Shown piece after piece: positions 1 to 13,264 of a stretch of 64,000 nt of DNA; within the stretch, counting starts at the first letter, position 1; each line of letters begins with the position of its first letter. The notes beneath the pieces were generated by a model that was not told the DNA's origin, ran no database searches, and saw only the letters and a program-made list of their open reading frames with translations. This stretch comes from Qipengyuania_B thermophila (GTDB taxonomy: Bacteria > Pseudomonadota > Alphaproteobacteria > Sphingomonadales > Sphingomonadaceae), in contig NZ_SDSI01000004.1 in NCBI RefSeq assembly GCF_004153605.1, positions 42,876 through 106,875 on the forward strand, given 5' to 3'. The position numbers and the translations under genes were made by a program.

Positions 1-1494
1 CTCGCCGCCCGACAGCTTGAGGCCGCGCTCCCCGACCTGTGTGTCGAACCCCTGCGGAAGCCGCGTGATGAAGGGAAGGATGGCCGCACCCCGCGCCGCC
101 GCCTCCATTTCGGCAGCCGTGGCGCCATCGCGTCCGTAGGCGATGTTGTAGCCGATGGTGTCGTTGAACAGCACGCTGTCCTGCGGAACGATGCCGATGT
201 GCCGGCGCAGCGACTCCTGCGTCACGTCGGCGATGTTCTGGCCGTCGATCAGGATGCGCCCGGCCTGGGGATCGTAGAAGCGGAACAGCAGCCGGGCGAT
301 GGTGCTCTTGCCAGCGCCGGTCGGGCCGACGATCGCCAGATGCCCGCCGGCCTCGATCTCGAAGCTCAGCCCCTTGAGGATGAGGCGGTCGGGATCATAG
401 CCGAACACCACGTTGTCGAATGCGACCGAGGGGCGGCGGATCACGAGCGCCGGCGCGCCGGGCCGGTCCGTCACCTCGACCGTCGCGTCCATCAGCCGGA
501 ACATCGCCGCCATGTCGATGAGGCCTTGGCGGATCGTGCGGTAGACCCACCCCAGCATGTCGAGCGGCCGGAACAGCTGGACGAGGTAGGTCTGCACCGC
601 CACCAGGTCGCCGACGGTGAGGACTCCGCGGGACCACTGATACACTGTGAAGGCCATGGCAAAGGCCATGAGCGCATTTGTGATCAGCGCCTGCGCCATG
701 TTAAGCCATGCGAGCGAATTCTCCGACTTGATCGCGGCCGCGGCGTAGGAGCGCGCCGCGCCGGCGTAGCGCTCCTGCTCGCGCCGCTCGGCGCCGAAGT
801 ACTTCACCGTTTCGTAGTTGAGCAGCGAATCGACCGCACGGGCCAGTGCCTTGCCGTCCAGCTCGTTCATCTCCGCCCGCAGCTTGGTTCGCCATTCGGT
901 GATCCAGCGGGTGGCCGCGATGTAGACGATGACCGTGATGCCGGTCGCGACGACCAGCTCCCAGCCGAACAGGGTATAGAAGATGACGCCCACGGCGATC
1001 AGCTCGAGAACGGTCGGCGCAATGTTGAAGAGGAGGAAGTAGAGCATCGAATCGATGCTCTTGGTCCCGCGCTCGATGGTCTTGGTCACTTCGCCGGTGC
1101 GGCGGGAGAGGTGAAAGCGAAGCGACAGGCGGTGCAGGCGGGTGAAAACATCCTCCGCCAGATGCCGGGTCGCGTCCTGACCTACTCTCTCGAAGACGAT
1201 GTTGCGGATGTTGTCGAAGGCGACCGACGCGAAGCGCCCGGCTGCATAGGCGAGCACCAGCCCGATCGCCACCATCATCAGCGGATCGGCCCCGGCCATC
1301 GTGTCGATCACACGCTTGTAGAGCAGGGGCAGCACGAGGGTCACCGCCTTGGTCGCCAGCACCAGCAGCATGGCCAGGACGATCCGCAGGCGCAGGTCGA
1401 GACGGTCGCGGGGCCACAGATACGGCAGGAAGCGGCTCAGCGTGCGCCAGCTGTCCGGCGGCGGTGTCTCGGGGCGGGCGGTGTCGGGGGGCAT
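1..1494 (-). CDS. Atm1-type ABC exporter, ATPase fused to permease (3' end cut by window edge)
   Basis: An inner-membrane half-transporter of the Atm1/HMT1 family, which in alphaproteobacteria exports glutathione-linked metals or sulfur species. The frame is open from an ATG at 1494 to base 1, giving 498 residues. About 330 residues form the six-helix permease, followed by the nucleotide-binding domain. The Walker A loop GPTGAGKST is at residues 390-398 (Lys396). The signature LSGGE is the last thing visible, so Walker B and the H-loop lie outside the window. The stretch DSMLYFLLFNIAPTVLEL is characteristic of Atm1 relatives. It lies 84 bp downstream of the protease gene on the same strand and may share its transcript. 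The substrate is inferred from family only. Confidence 0.9.
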   Translation of the reverse strand, partial: MPPDTARPETPPPDSWRTLSRFLPYLWPRDRLDLRLRIVLAMLLVLATKAVTLVLPLLYKRVIDTMAGADPLMMVAIGLVLAYAAGRFASVAFDNIRNIVFERVGQDATRHLAEDVFTRLHRLSLRFHLSRRTGEVTKTIERGTKSIDSMLYFLLFNIAPTVLELIAVGVIFYTLFGWELVVATGITVIVYIAATRWITEWRTKLRAEMNELDGKALARAVDSLLNYETVKYFGAERREQERYAGAARSYAAAAIKSENSLAWLNMAQALITNALMAFAMAFTVYQWSRGVLTVGDLVAVQTYLVQLFRPLDMLGWVYRTIRQGLIDMAAMFRLMDATVEVTDRPGAPALVIRRPSVAFDNVVFGYDPDRLILKGLSFEIEAGGHLAIVGPTGAGKSTIARLLFRFYDPQAGRILIDGQNIADVTQESLRRHIGIVPQDSVLFNDTIGYNIAYGRDGATAAEMEAAARGAAILPFITRLPQGFDTQVGERGLKLSGGE

Positions 1495-1578
1495 CGGGGG
1501 TGAAGTGGCGCTCCGCCTGACGCTCTTCAATGCCGGGCGGCCGCAGGACGGAACTGAAACCGGGCGGAGGGCGGCCGT

Positions 1579-2610
1579 TCAGGGAGCGAAGGGGTTGCGA
1601 CGCCACGCGCTCGCCCTGGGGGCGCTGGCCGGCAGGTCGAACATCACCTTCTGTCCCGGGAAGTCGATTGCCAGCCGGTCGAGCCCGCGCAGCGCTCCCA
1701 TCCCGAGGATCAGGGCGGGACGCCGGTCAAGGCCGAGCGCCTCGAAGGCCGGGCTGGAGGCAAAGCCGATCGGCACCTGCGCGACTGTCATGTCGCCCAC
1801 CCGCACCTGCTGGGCGAGGCGCATGGCAGTCGCGAAGGCGACGCCATTGACATCGGTGCCGGTCGCCACGCCGCGCTGGCGCGCCCGCAGACGCTGTTCC
1901 AGAACCGGGTTGCCGATCGACACATCGGCGCCCGTGTCGACCACCACTGCCGTGCGCACGCCGTCCACTTCGGCATCCATGATGATCATCTGACCCAGCC
2001 GCTTGCGCGCACGAACCACGATTTCGAACGGCCCCGAAGAAACCGCGGCGCGCGAGTCGCTCAGGAAGATCGCGCGGCGGCGGAAGTCCATCAGCACCCG
2101 CAGATCCTGCAAAGTGTCGAGTCCCAGAATGCCGTCCGCGCCGACATGCGCCTCGTCGAGGACCGGGCTGCCCGGCAGCGTCACGGTCCGGTTGGCGAAG
2201 GAAAGCTCCCCCACTTCCACGAGGTCGACCGTCCGCCGGCTGCCGGTTGCGACCAGGGTCGCACGCCCGGCTTGCGGCAGCGCGAGGCGCAGGGCCAGCG
2301 CCCTGCTGATCGCGGTGGCCTGAGCGCCGGTATCGACAAGGAACCGGAACGGACCTTCGCCGCCGATCATGACGTCCAGCGTCGGGCGGGCGAAATCGTC
2401 CGGCCTCAGGACCGCGCGATCCGAATCGTCGGGAAAGGTCAGCCCGGTCACGGGCGCGGCTTGCATGATGATGCCCGCTTCGAGGGAGCGCGGCGGTGCG
2501 GCGGGGGCGACGGCGTGCTGTGCCGCCACAGGCGCGGCAGCCGCGGTGGCGAGCGCCGCCATGATATGGGTCGCCCTGCGCGGCACCGGCCCTCGTTGCA
2601 TCGAGCCCAT
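1579..2610 (-). CDS. retropepsin-like aspartic protease with signal peptide, two DTG sites
   Basis: A probable periplasmic or membrane-associated aspartic protease of 343 residues. From the chosen ATG at 2610 the N-terminus is short and basic, then an Ala-rich hydrophobic stretch ends in APVAAQ, which looks like a signal peptide. A second ATG at 2601 is equally possible. The frame stays open upstream to 2838, but that stretch holds the rrn promoter and is not protein-like. There are two catalytic motifs, VDTGAQAT (Asp93) and VDTGADVS (Asp225). Each lies at the start of a retropepsin-like domain, so one chain supplies both halves of the active site. The hydrophobic-hydrophobic-Gly partner motif is visible as GILGL and LILGMG. 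The substrate is unknown. Confidence 0.85.
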   Translation of the reverse strand: MGSMQRGPVPRRATHIMAALATAAAAPVAAQHAVAPAAPPRSLEAGIIMQAAPVTGLTFPDDSDRAVLRPDDFARPTLDVMIGGEGPFRFLVDTGAQATAISRALALRLALPQAGRATLVATGSRRTVDLVEVGELSFANRTVTLPGSPVLDEAHVGADGILGLDTLQDLRVLMDFRRRAIFLSDSRAAVSSGPFEIVVRARKRLGQMIIMDAEVDGVRTAVVVDTGADVSIGNPVLEQRLRARQRGVATGTDVNGVAFATAMRLAQQVRVGDMTVAQVPIGFASSPAFEALGLDRRPALILGMGALRGLDRLAIDFPGQKVMFDLPASAPRASAWRRNPFAP

Positions 2611-2764
2611 GCGTGACCATATCACGGCGGTCGCAATCTCCGAAACCGCGTCAGCGGCGCGGTGCCCACCGGGAGGAACGGCGGCGGGAAGGGCGCCCAG
2701 ATCGCCGCAAACTGCCCCGGGAGGGCGAATGTGACGGTCGGTGAAACTTTTTTGCAAAAAGGCG

Positions 2765-2793
2765 TTGACCCGACTCAGATGCCTCCATATATG
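2765..2793 (+). promoter_or_regulatory. rrn operon promoter
   Basis: A -35 hexamer TTGACC (2765-2770) and a -10 hexamer TATATG (2788-2793) are separated by exactly 17 bases. An A/T-rich tract with runs of T and A lies just upstream at 2743-2760 and resembles an UP element. The GC- and C-rich bases after the -10 box fit a stringently controlled rRNA promoter. The 16S gene begins about 370 bp downstream. Confidence 0.65.
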
Positions 2794-2900
2794 CCCTCTC
2801 ACCGACGGGGCGCTGACGGTCTTGCCGCTTCGCTCCAACGGTCGCCAACATCAACGGATAGCCGGCTCCCCCGGTGCAAATCGGGGAACCAACGCTGTCC

Positions 2901-2930
2901 GCTCTTTGAATGTCGGTCGGCTCTTTGACA
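2901..2930 (+). promoter_or_regulatory. boxA-like antitermination motifs in the rrn leader
   Basis: Two copies of the sequence GCTCTTTGA or CTCTTTGACA lie at 2901-2909 and 2921-2930. The same core TCTTTGACATTG recurs ahead of the 23S gene at 5101-5112. This is the arrangement expected of NusB/NusE-binding boxA elements, which keep RNA polymerase from terminating early in the untranslated rRNA transcript. Confidence 0.55.
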
Positions 2931-3167
2931 TTGTTGGTTTTTGATGAAGGGACATGTGGGCGACGGCGCCCGGTCCGGGGACCTCAAGGCTCCGTGCACC
3001 GGTTAATCTAAGCCGATCGCCACATCCTGGTCGGGCTCCACGCCTGATCGGTGATGCAAGCATGTTCATTCGTATCCATTACGTTTGACAGTGCAGGTAT
3101 CGGCTCCTTGAAGCTCATGCCAGTCAGGTCGGCGGGGTTCTCCCCGTGCTTGTCTGGTGTGTGACAC

Positions 3168-4660
<1,493 letters not shown>

Positions 4661-4846
4661 CATGGCGGAAAGCGCCGGGGTTTGTCCCCGGAACGGCTTC
4701 CTCCTGTCCAAAGAACACTGCCGTCGTCCTCATGTCCTTTCATCACTGGAGACCAGCGCGCCGTCTTGGCGGCGCCTGGATGCCTGAGCTGGCCAGTGCC
4801 GCCTGCGGCTCGCCGATGAACAATCGGTGGCCTGACGGGCGCGCAT

Positions 4847-4923
<77 letters not shown>

Positions 4924-4952
4924 CCTTCTTCGCGAGGTGGGCACTGTCTGAC

Positions 4953-5028
4953 GGGGCCTTAGCTCAGCTGGTAGAGCACCTGCTTTGCAAGCAGGGGGTC
5001 ATCGGTTCGAACCCGATAGGCTCCACCA
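4953..5028 (+). tRNA. tRNA-Ala (TGC)
   Basis: A 76-nt tRNA, 29 bp after tRNA-Ile. The acceptor GGGGCCT pairs with AGGCTCC before ACCA, and the CCA is encoded. The anticodon TGC is at 4986-4988, and the T-loop GGTTCGAACCC is canonical. The Ile-Ala pair in the rrn spacer is the standard alphaproteobacterial arrangement. Confidence 0.97.
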
Positions 5029-5100
5029 GACGCGCAACTCCAGGATGGAACGAAAGCGATCCGGCGTGAAGCCGGTAGCGGGCGGCATGGCCGCTTGCGA

Positions 5101-5127
5101 TCTTTGACATTGTGAATGGGTTTTTAA
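5101..5127 (+). promoter_or_regulatory. boxA-like element ahead of 23S rRNA
   Basis: TCTTTGACATTGTGAATGGG followed by a short T run repeats the boxA core found in the 16S leader, about 180 bp before 23S. A second boxA in the spacer is usual for long rRNA operons and reloads the antitermination complex. Otherwise the spacer at 5029-5282 shows only precursor-stem sequence. Confidence 0.45.
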
Positions 5128-5282
5128 ATCGATGCCGCGGAGGCGTCGTGCTCACCGATTTCGATCGGTCTGCGCGCTGCCTTCGTTTATCAATCGAATG
5201 ATTATCTGGCTGAGATAATCCTCCATGTCATCGCAAAGGCGCACAGACGTTATGCAGGTCTGTCGTTGATGATGTGGATTCT

Positions 5283-8077
<2,795 letters not shown>

Positions 8078-8171
8078 GTCCCATCATCAATGTCAGCCCT
8101 GCTGACGATGGCGAGGATGTCTCTGCCGGTAATCGCAAGTGCATCGATTGTCTCTGCCGCGCCGGCTTCAT

Positions 8172-8290
8172 TGCTTGGTGGCTATAGCGTCTGTGACCCA
8201 CCCGATCCCATCTCGAACTCGGCCGTGAAACCAGACAGCGCCGATGGTACTAATGCTCAAGCATTGGAAGAGTAGGTCGTCGCCAGGCAT
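8172..8290 (+). rRNA. rrf: 5S ribosomal RNA
   Basis: A 119-nt 5S rRNA. TGCTTGGTGGC at the 5' end pairs with GTCGCCAGGCA at the 3' end. The conserved CACCCGATCCCATCTCGAACTCGG stretch (split here around 8199-8222) carries the loop B and C signature, and GATGGTACT marks loop E. It lies 94 bp after 23S and 108 bp before tRNA-fMet. Confidence 0.95.
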
Positions 8291-8398
8291 TGCAGCCGGC
8301 GCGCGGAGACGAAACCCATTCACAAGTCCGGCGGCGATCGCCGCCGTCGAAGGCGCCGAGCGGGCCGTTTCGTGTCCGGAGCGACGCGATGCTGGTGA

Positions 8399-8475
<77 letters not shown>

Positions 8476-8764
8476 TCACGAGCGTTTGCTTTATCTCCGC
8501 TTTCCCTCTCCAGGCATGATCAGCAGCCGGCGCGCTTGCGAGTATCCGCTGCGTCGGTGAGCCATGCGCATCAGCCGCAGTGCCGCCGCTCCGAGAAGGG
8601 ATGAGCTTCTTTATCGGCTAGATCTGCCTTCGATCACGTGGAGGCCCGTCCGCTGTCGCAGGAGGCGGTGGCGGGTCTTACCGAGGGTGCGGGGCCCGGC
8701 GTTGCACCCGCGGCTTGCCACCGTGCGAGGGGCTTCGTACTTGTGAGCGCATCCACCTCGACTT

Positions 8765-8802
8765 GCGCCCAAAGGGGCGCCTTCCCGCGACGCACGCGGG
8801 AA
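8765..8802. terminator. two back-to-back hairpins, candidate bidirectional terminator
   Basis: The first stem is GCGCCC (8765-8770) with GGGCGC (8775-8780) around a 4-base loop. One base later comes TTCCCGCG (8782-8789) with CGCGGGAA (8795-8802) around a 5-base loop. Both stems are perfect. They lie between convergent transcription units (rrn from the left, acyl-CoA operon from the right). No T tract follows on either strand, so termination is inferred from position. Confidence 0.4.
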
Positions 8803-8818
8803 CAGGAACCTTCGGGAA

Positions 8819-8848
8819 GTCAGGTCCAACTCTGCATGCGGGCCTGAC
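8819..8848 (-). terminator. hairpin just after the hydratase/dehydrogenase gene
   Basis: GTCAGGTCC (8819-8827) pairs with GGGCCTGAC (8840-8848) with one G-U pair, around a 12-base loop. It starts 36 bases beyond the stop codon of the minus-strand gene, a usual place for a transcript 3' end. No U tract is visible. Confidence 0.35.
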
Positions 8849-8884
8849 CGCGTCGGGGCAGCGTTGCGGTTGCCGGCGAAGCCG

Positions 8885-10921
8885 TCACCGCGTCAGCCGC
8901 TCTCCCGCTTCCGCCTTGCGCCGCAGATAGTCGCTGACCGGCAGGCCATGCCGTTCCAGCCCCTCCACCACCTTCGTCAGACCAACCGTGTCGGCCCAGA
9001 ACATCGGCCCGCCCGTGTAGAGCGGCCAGCCATAGCCGTTGATCCACACCACATCGATGTCGCTGGCCCGCTGCGCCATGCCTTCATCGAGGATCAGCGC
9101 GCCTTCGTTCACCATGGGGTAGAGCAGGCGCTCGCGGATCTCGTCGGCGGTGATGGAGCGTTGCGGCCGCCCTTCGCGGGCGGCGAAGTCGGCAATGATC
9201 GCCTCCACTTCGTCCGACGGCTTGCGCTGGCGCGTCTCGTCATAGTCGTAGAAGCCCTTGCCCGCCTTCTGTCCGAAGCGGCCGGCCGCGCACAGAGCGT
9301 CGCGGACACTCTCCACACGCGACGGATCGCGGTGCCAGCCGATGTCGGTGCCCGCAAGATCCGCCATCTGGAACGGTCCCATGGGGAAGCCGAAGTCGAG
9401 CATGACCTCGTCCACCTCCCAGTACTTCGCGCCTTCCATCAGCAGGGCATTCGCCTGCTCCTGCCGCTTGGCGAGCATTCGGTTGCCGATGAAACCGTCG
9501 CACACGCCGGACACCACCGCTACTTTGCCGATCGTCTTGGCGAGCGCCATGGCCGTGGCGAGAACGTCGTCACGCGTCTCGGCGCCGCGCACGACCTCCA
9601 GCAGGCGCATGACGTTGGCGGGCGAGAAGAAGTGAAGCCCGAGGACGTAGCCGGGACGGGCGGTCGAGCGGGCGATCTCGTCGATGTCGAGGTAGCTCGT
9701 GTTCGAGGCGAGGATGGCACCGTCCTTCACCACCTGGTCGAGACGACGGAAAACCTCCTTCTTGATCGCCATGTCCTCGAAGACGGCCTCGATGACCAGA
9801 TCGCAGCCGGCAAGGTCGTCATAGGACAGGGTGGGGGAGAGCAGGCCCATCGCCTGCTCCACCTGATCCGCCGTCATGCGCCCCTTGCGGGCGGTCGCCT
9901 CGTAGTTCTTGCGGATCACCCCCGTGCCGCGGTCGAGAGCCGCCTGTTCCACTTCGAGGATCGTCACCGGAATGCCTGCGGACAGGAAGTTCATGGCGAT
10001 GCCGCCGCCCATCGTGCCTGCGCCGATGATGCCCACCTTGTTGACCGGGATCAGCGGCACGTCGCCGGACACGCCCTCGATCTTCGCGGCTGCGCGTTCG
10101 GCGAAGAAGTAGTGCCGCATGGCCGCGGACTGCGTCCCCATCATGAGCTTCATGAACAGCTCGCGCTCGCGTTCGACACCCTTGGCGTAGGGCAGCTCGC
10201 CGGCCGCGCGCACCGCCTCGATGGCGGCATTGGGCGCGTCGAACCCGTGCAGCTTGCGACCGGCCTGCTTGCGGAAGTCGTCGAAGATCGCCGGATTCCT
10301 CACTCCGTCCTCGTTGCGGTTCATCTGCGAGGTGCGCGGCAGAGGCTGCCCCACCTTGCTGCGGACGAACGCCGTCGCCTCTTCCGCGAGGTCGCCCTCG
10401 ACAACGGCATCGAGCAGGCCAATCTCCTGTGCCTTGCGCGCGGAGATGGGATCGCCGGTGACGACCAGCGGCAGCGCCGCCTGCGCCCCCACGAGACGCG
10501 GCAGGCGCTGCGTCCCGGCGGCGCCGGGAATGAGGCCGAGCTTGACTTCCGGCAGGCCCAGCTTGGCGGACGGCACCGCGATCCGGTAGTGGCACGCCAG
10601 CGCCACTTCGCATCCGCCGCCCAGTGCCGTGCCGTGGATCGCCGCCACCACGGGCTTGTCACACGCTTCGATCAGATCGCACACGTCAGGCAGCATTGGG
10701 CCGACGGGGGGCTTGCCGAATTCGGTAATGTCCGCGCCGGCGAAGAAGGTGCGGCCGTCGCAGCGGATCACCACCGCCTTGACGTCATCATCCCCCATCG
10801 CCTCGCGGATGCCGCGCTCGAGTCCCTGGCGGACGGATGCACCCAACGCGTTCACCGGCGGGTTGTCGGACACGATGTGAAGGACGTCGCCGTGGCGCTC
10901 GGTGCGGATCGGGTCGGACAT
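8885..10921 (-). CDS. bifunctional enoyl-CoA hydratase / 3-hydroxyacyl-CoA dehydrogenase
   Basis: A FadB/FadJ-like fusion of 678 residues that carries out hydration of 2-enoyl-CoA and NAD-dependent oxidation of the 3-hydroxyacyl-CoA in beta-oxidation. The N-terminal crotonase domain has HGTALGGGCEVAL (Glu105) and LPEVKLGLIPGAAGTQRLPRL (Glu125), the two acid/base positions. The dehydrogenase NAD fold begins with VGIIGAGTMGGG (about 296-307). The C-terminal 3HCDH domains follow. The ATG at 10921 is chosen because crotonase homology starts at once and AAGGAG precedes it; the open frame upstream is antisense noise. It is the last gene of a four-gene operon, 13 bp after the serine hydrolase. The thiolase partner is nearby on the other strand. 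Confidence 0.93.
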   Translation of the reverse strand: MSDPIRTERHGDVLHIVSDNPPVNALGASVRQGLERGIREAMGDDDVKAVVIRCDGRTFFAGADITEFGKPPVGPMLPDVCDLIEACDKPVVAAIHGTALGGGCEVALACHYRIAVPSAKLGLPEVKLGLIPGAAGTQRLPRLVGAQAALPLVVTGDPISARKAQEIGLLDAVVEGDLAEEATAFVRSKVGQPLPRTSQMNRNEDGVRNPAIFDDFRKQAGRKLHGFDAPNAAIEAVRAAGELPYAKGVERERELFMKLMMGTQSAAMRHYFFAERAAAKIEGVSGDVPLIPVNKVGIIGAGTMGGGIAMNFLSAGIPVTILEVEQAALDRGTGVIRKNYEATARKGRMTADQVEQAMGLLSPTLSYDDLAGCDLVIEAVFEDMAIKKEVFRRLDQVVKDGAILASNTSYLDIDEIARSTARPGYVLGLHFFSPANVMRLLEVVRGAETRDDVLATAMALAKTIGKVAVVSGVCDGFIGNRMLAKRQEQANALLMEGAKYWEVDEVMLDFGFPMGPFQMADLAGTDIGWHRDPSRVESVRDALCAAGRFGQKAGKGFYDYDETRQRKPSDEVEAIIADFAAREGRPQRSITADEIRERLLYPMVNEGALILDEGMAQRASDIDVVWINGYGWPLYTGGPMFWADTVGLTKVVEGLERHGLPVSDYLRRKAEAGERLTR

Positions 10922-10934
10922 GGGGTGTGCTCCT

Positions 10935-12170
10935 TCAGGCATAGCTGTTTTCGAGGGCCGCGTAGACCAGCGTTCGGAGCTGGCGGCGGATCGGGGTGGC
11001 GGACGAGGGGTAGAGCTGCGTCGCGAAGACGCAGGTGATCCGCTCGACCGGATCGACGAAGAAGGCGGTGGAGTACGCACCGCCCCAGTAGAACTCACCC
11101 CGGCTCGCCGGGATGAGCAGGCGCGGCGGATCGATGACCGTCGCGAAGCCGAGTCCGAAGCCGACGCCGGCATTCGTGCTTTCCGAGAACAGCGACTGCG
11201 ACATCTGGGTGAGATCGGCGCTGCCAGGCAGGTGGTTCGCCACCATCAGGTCGACGGTCTTGGGCGCCAGGATGCGCGCGCCGGCAAGCTCTCCCCTGTT
11301 GAGCAGCATCGTGCACAAACGGTGATAATCCGCCACCGTGCTCAGGAGCCCGCCGCCGCCGCTGTCAAAGCTGCCCGGCTTGAGCAGCCGGCTTTCGTCG
11401 CCGCGGTCGATCAGCCGCGCCGCACCGCCGACGCGGTAGGCGTAGCAGTCCGCCAGCCGGTCGGCCTTCTCCGGCGGGACATGAAAGGCGGTGTCGCGCA
11501 TCCCGAGCGGATCGAAGATGTGCTGCGCGAAATAGTCTTCGAGCCGCAGGCCGCTCAATCGCTCGACCGCAATGCCGAGCACGTCGGTGGCAACGGAGTA
11601 GTTCCACGCCGTCCCCGGCGCGAACAGGAGCGGCAGACCGGCCAGCGCCGCGATGTATGCGTCCGAGGTCACTTCGTCGCGGGCGAAGTCGAGCTTCGCG
11701 GCACGATAGGCCGCATCGACCGCGTTGCGCTCCTGAAAGCCGTAGGTGAAGCCGGCCATGTGCGTCAGCAGGTCCACGAAGCGGATCGGCGGTGCCGCGC
11801 TGCCTGTCGCGAACGGAACGGCCCCGCCGCCGCCGGCGAACACCCTCAGATCGGCAAGTTCGGGAAGAACGGTGGCGATCGGATCGTCGAGCGCGACACG
11901 CGCCTGCTCGACCAGCTGCATGAACGCGACCGAGGTCACCGGCTTCGTCATTGAGGCGATCCGCACGATGGCATCGTCGCGCATCGGCGTGCCGTCGGCG
12001 CGCAGGGTGCCGGCGGTGAAGCGATGCACCGGCTGTCCGTCGCGCGCGAGCAGAAGCTGGACATGCGGCAGCGTGCCGGGGCGCAGGTAGGCATCGTCCA
12101 GGAAGCGGTCGATGCGCGCCAGCCGGCCGGCATCAAACCCGAGGCGGGCGGCGTCGGCGGACTCCGACAT
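10935..12170 (-). CDS. serine hydrolase, class C beta-lactamase fold
   Basis: A 411-residue member of the beta-lactamase/EstB esterase family. The nucleophile motif SxxK is SMTK (Ser73, Lys76). The second motif is YSV (Tyr191), which is the esterase rather than the YxN antibiotic-resistance form. The C-terminal GGAYS stretch stands where the KTG-type motif is expected. No signal peptide is visible, so it is likely cytoplasmic. It sits between acyl-CoA dehydrogenase and hydratase genes with gaps of 11 and 13 bp, so it is co-expressed with beta-oxidation. An ester- or lactone-cleaving step feeding that pathway is plausible but inferred. Resistance to beta-lactams is not suggested. Confidence 0.85.
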   Translation of the reverse strand: MSESADAARLGFDAGRLARIDRFLDDAYLRPGTLPHVQLLLARDGQPVHRFTAGTLRADGTPMRDDAIVRIASMTKPVTSVAFMQLVEQARVALDDPIATVLPELADLRVFAGGGGAVPFATGSAAPPIRFVDLLTHMAGFTYGFQERNAVDAAYRAAKLDFARDEVTSDAYIAALAGLPLLFAPGTAWNYSVATDVLGIAVERLSGLRLEDYFAQHIFDPLGMRDTAFHVPPEKADRLADCYAYRVGGAARLIDRGDESRLLKPGSFDSGGGGLLSTVADYHRLCTMLLNRGELAGARILAPKTVDLMVANHLPGSADLTQMSQSLFSESTNAGVGFGLGFATVIDPPRLLIPASRGEFYWGGAYSTAFFVDPVERITCVFATQLYPSSATPIRRQLRTLVYAALENSYA

Positions 12171-12181
12171 GGCCGGACCCG

Positions 12182-13252
12182 TCAATAGCCGCCGATCGTG
12201 GCGAACCGGTCCCGAAGGAAAGCGGTGTTGCCCCACGCCGCTTCCAGCACGCGGGCGCGCTTCAGATACAAGCCGACGTCGTATTCGTCGGTCATGCCGA
12301 TCCCGCCGTGAAGCTGGATGCCTTCGTTGCTGATCCGGTGCAGCACCCGATTGGCCTCGGCCTTGGCGATCGTCGCCGCCCTGGCGATGCCGAAGCCGCT
12401 GTCCAGCGCCTGAAGCCCGCCCTCGACGGCGGAGCGCATGGTGGCAAGGTCGCCGTAGAGGTCCGCCATCCGGTGCTGCAGCGCCTGGAAGGTGGCGAGC
12501 ACCTGGTTGAACTGCACCCGCTGCTTCAGATAGCCGAGCGTGCTGTCGAACACCGCCTGCGCCGTTCCGAGCATCTCCGCGCTGGTGACGATCCGCGCCC
12601 GGTCGAGCACGTCGTCGAGCAGGTTGTCGCCGCCGCCCCCGAGCCGCTCGGCAGGCGCATCCCGGAACTCGACCTGCGCATGGCTGCGCCGGTCGACGAG
12701 CTGACGGGTGGCGAGCTGCACGCCGGCGCCGCTCTCCACCAGATACAGCCCATCGGTGGCCGCAACGACGAACAGCTGCGCGGCATGGGCTTCGGCGACG
12801 AACGCCTTGGTGCCGCTCAGCTTGCCATCGCTGACGCTGGCGGAAATCCTTGCCGGGTCATGTCGCGGGCCTTCGTCCACGGCGAGGGTGGCAACGGCTT
12901 CGCCGCTGGCGAGGCGCGGCAGCCAGCGTTCCTGCTGCGCCTCGCTTCCGCCGAGCAGGATGGCGCTCGCCGCGATCGTGCTGCTCACCAGGGGACTCGA
13001 CGTCAGGGTCTTGCCGAGTTCCTCGACCACGAGGCCGAGCGACAGCCAGCCGAAATCCGAGCCGCCATGCTGTTCCGGAATGACGATCCCGGTCCAGCCC
13101 ATCTCTGCCATGGCCCGATAGGCATCCGGATCAAACCCGTGTGCATCCTCGCGGTCGCGGAGGGCGCGGAAGGCGGACACGGGCGACTCGTTCGTCACCC
13201 ATTCGCGCGCCATGTCGCGCAGCATCACCTGTTCGTCGTTGAGAACCGCCAT
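12182..13252 (-). CDS. acyl-CoA dehydrogenase family protein, short partner subunit
   Basis: A 356-residue acyl-CoA dehydrogenase fold: N-terminal helical domain, beta domain with the weak flavin-contact region TLAVDEGPRHD, and the C-terminal four-helix domain ending QLHGGIGMTDEYDVGLYLKR (about 318-337). The usual catalytic YEG(T/S) motif is absent; the matching stretch reads VLEAAWGNTAF. It begins 12 bp after the longer dehydrogenase and is followed 11 bp later by the serine hydrolase. The degenerate active site next to a second dehydrogenase suggests a hetero-oligomer, as for the paired FadE enzymes of steroid-degrading actinobacteria. Confidence 0.88.
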   Translation of the reverse strand: MAVLNDEQVMLRDMAREWVTNESPVSAFRALRDREDAHGFDPDAYRAMAEMGWTGIVIPEQHGGSDFGWLSLGLVVEELGKTLTSSPLVSSTIAASAILLGGSEAQQERWLPRLASGEAVATLAVDEGPRHDPARISASVSDGKLSGTKAFVAEAHAAQLFVVAATDGLYLVESGAGVQLATRQLVDRRSHAQVEFRDAPAERLGGGGDNLLDDVLDRARIVTSAEMLGTAQAVFDSTLGYLKQRVQFNQVLATFQALQHRMADLYGDLATMRSAVEGGLQALDSGFGIARAATIAKAEANRVLHRISNEGIQLHGGIGMTDEYDVGLYLKRARVLEAAWGNTAFLRDRFATIGGY

Positions 13253-13264
13253 GTCGCCGCGCCC

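Larger units (their letters stand above)
2611..3167. other. gene-free rrn promoter and 16S leader region
   Basis: No convincing gene lies in these 557 bases. The short open frames are either an extension of the protease frame or lie in the rRNA leader. The stretch holds an A/T-rich tract (about 2743-2760), the rrn promoter, two boxA-like motifs and the pre-16S leader. The only other element seen is the protease's own upstream sequence at the left end. Confidence 0.8.
8476..8884. other. gene-free stretch between rrn operon and acyl-CoA operon, with hairpins
   Basis: About 409 bases between tRNA-fMet and the 3' end of the minus-strand hydratase/dehydrogenase gene. No open frame looks protein-like and no RNA gene was recognised. 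The right half holds three inverted repeats, listed separately. They probably end transcripts arriving from both sides. None is followed by a clear U run. Confidence 0.6.

Noticed and set aside
10935..12170. Beta-lactamase giving antibiotic resistance
   Set aside because: It has SxxK but a YSV second motif and no signal peptide, and it lies in a beta-oxidation operon. An esterase role is much more likely.
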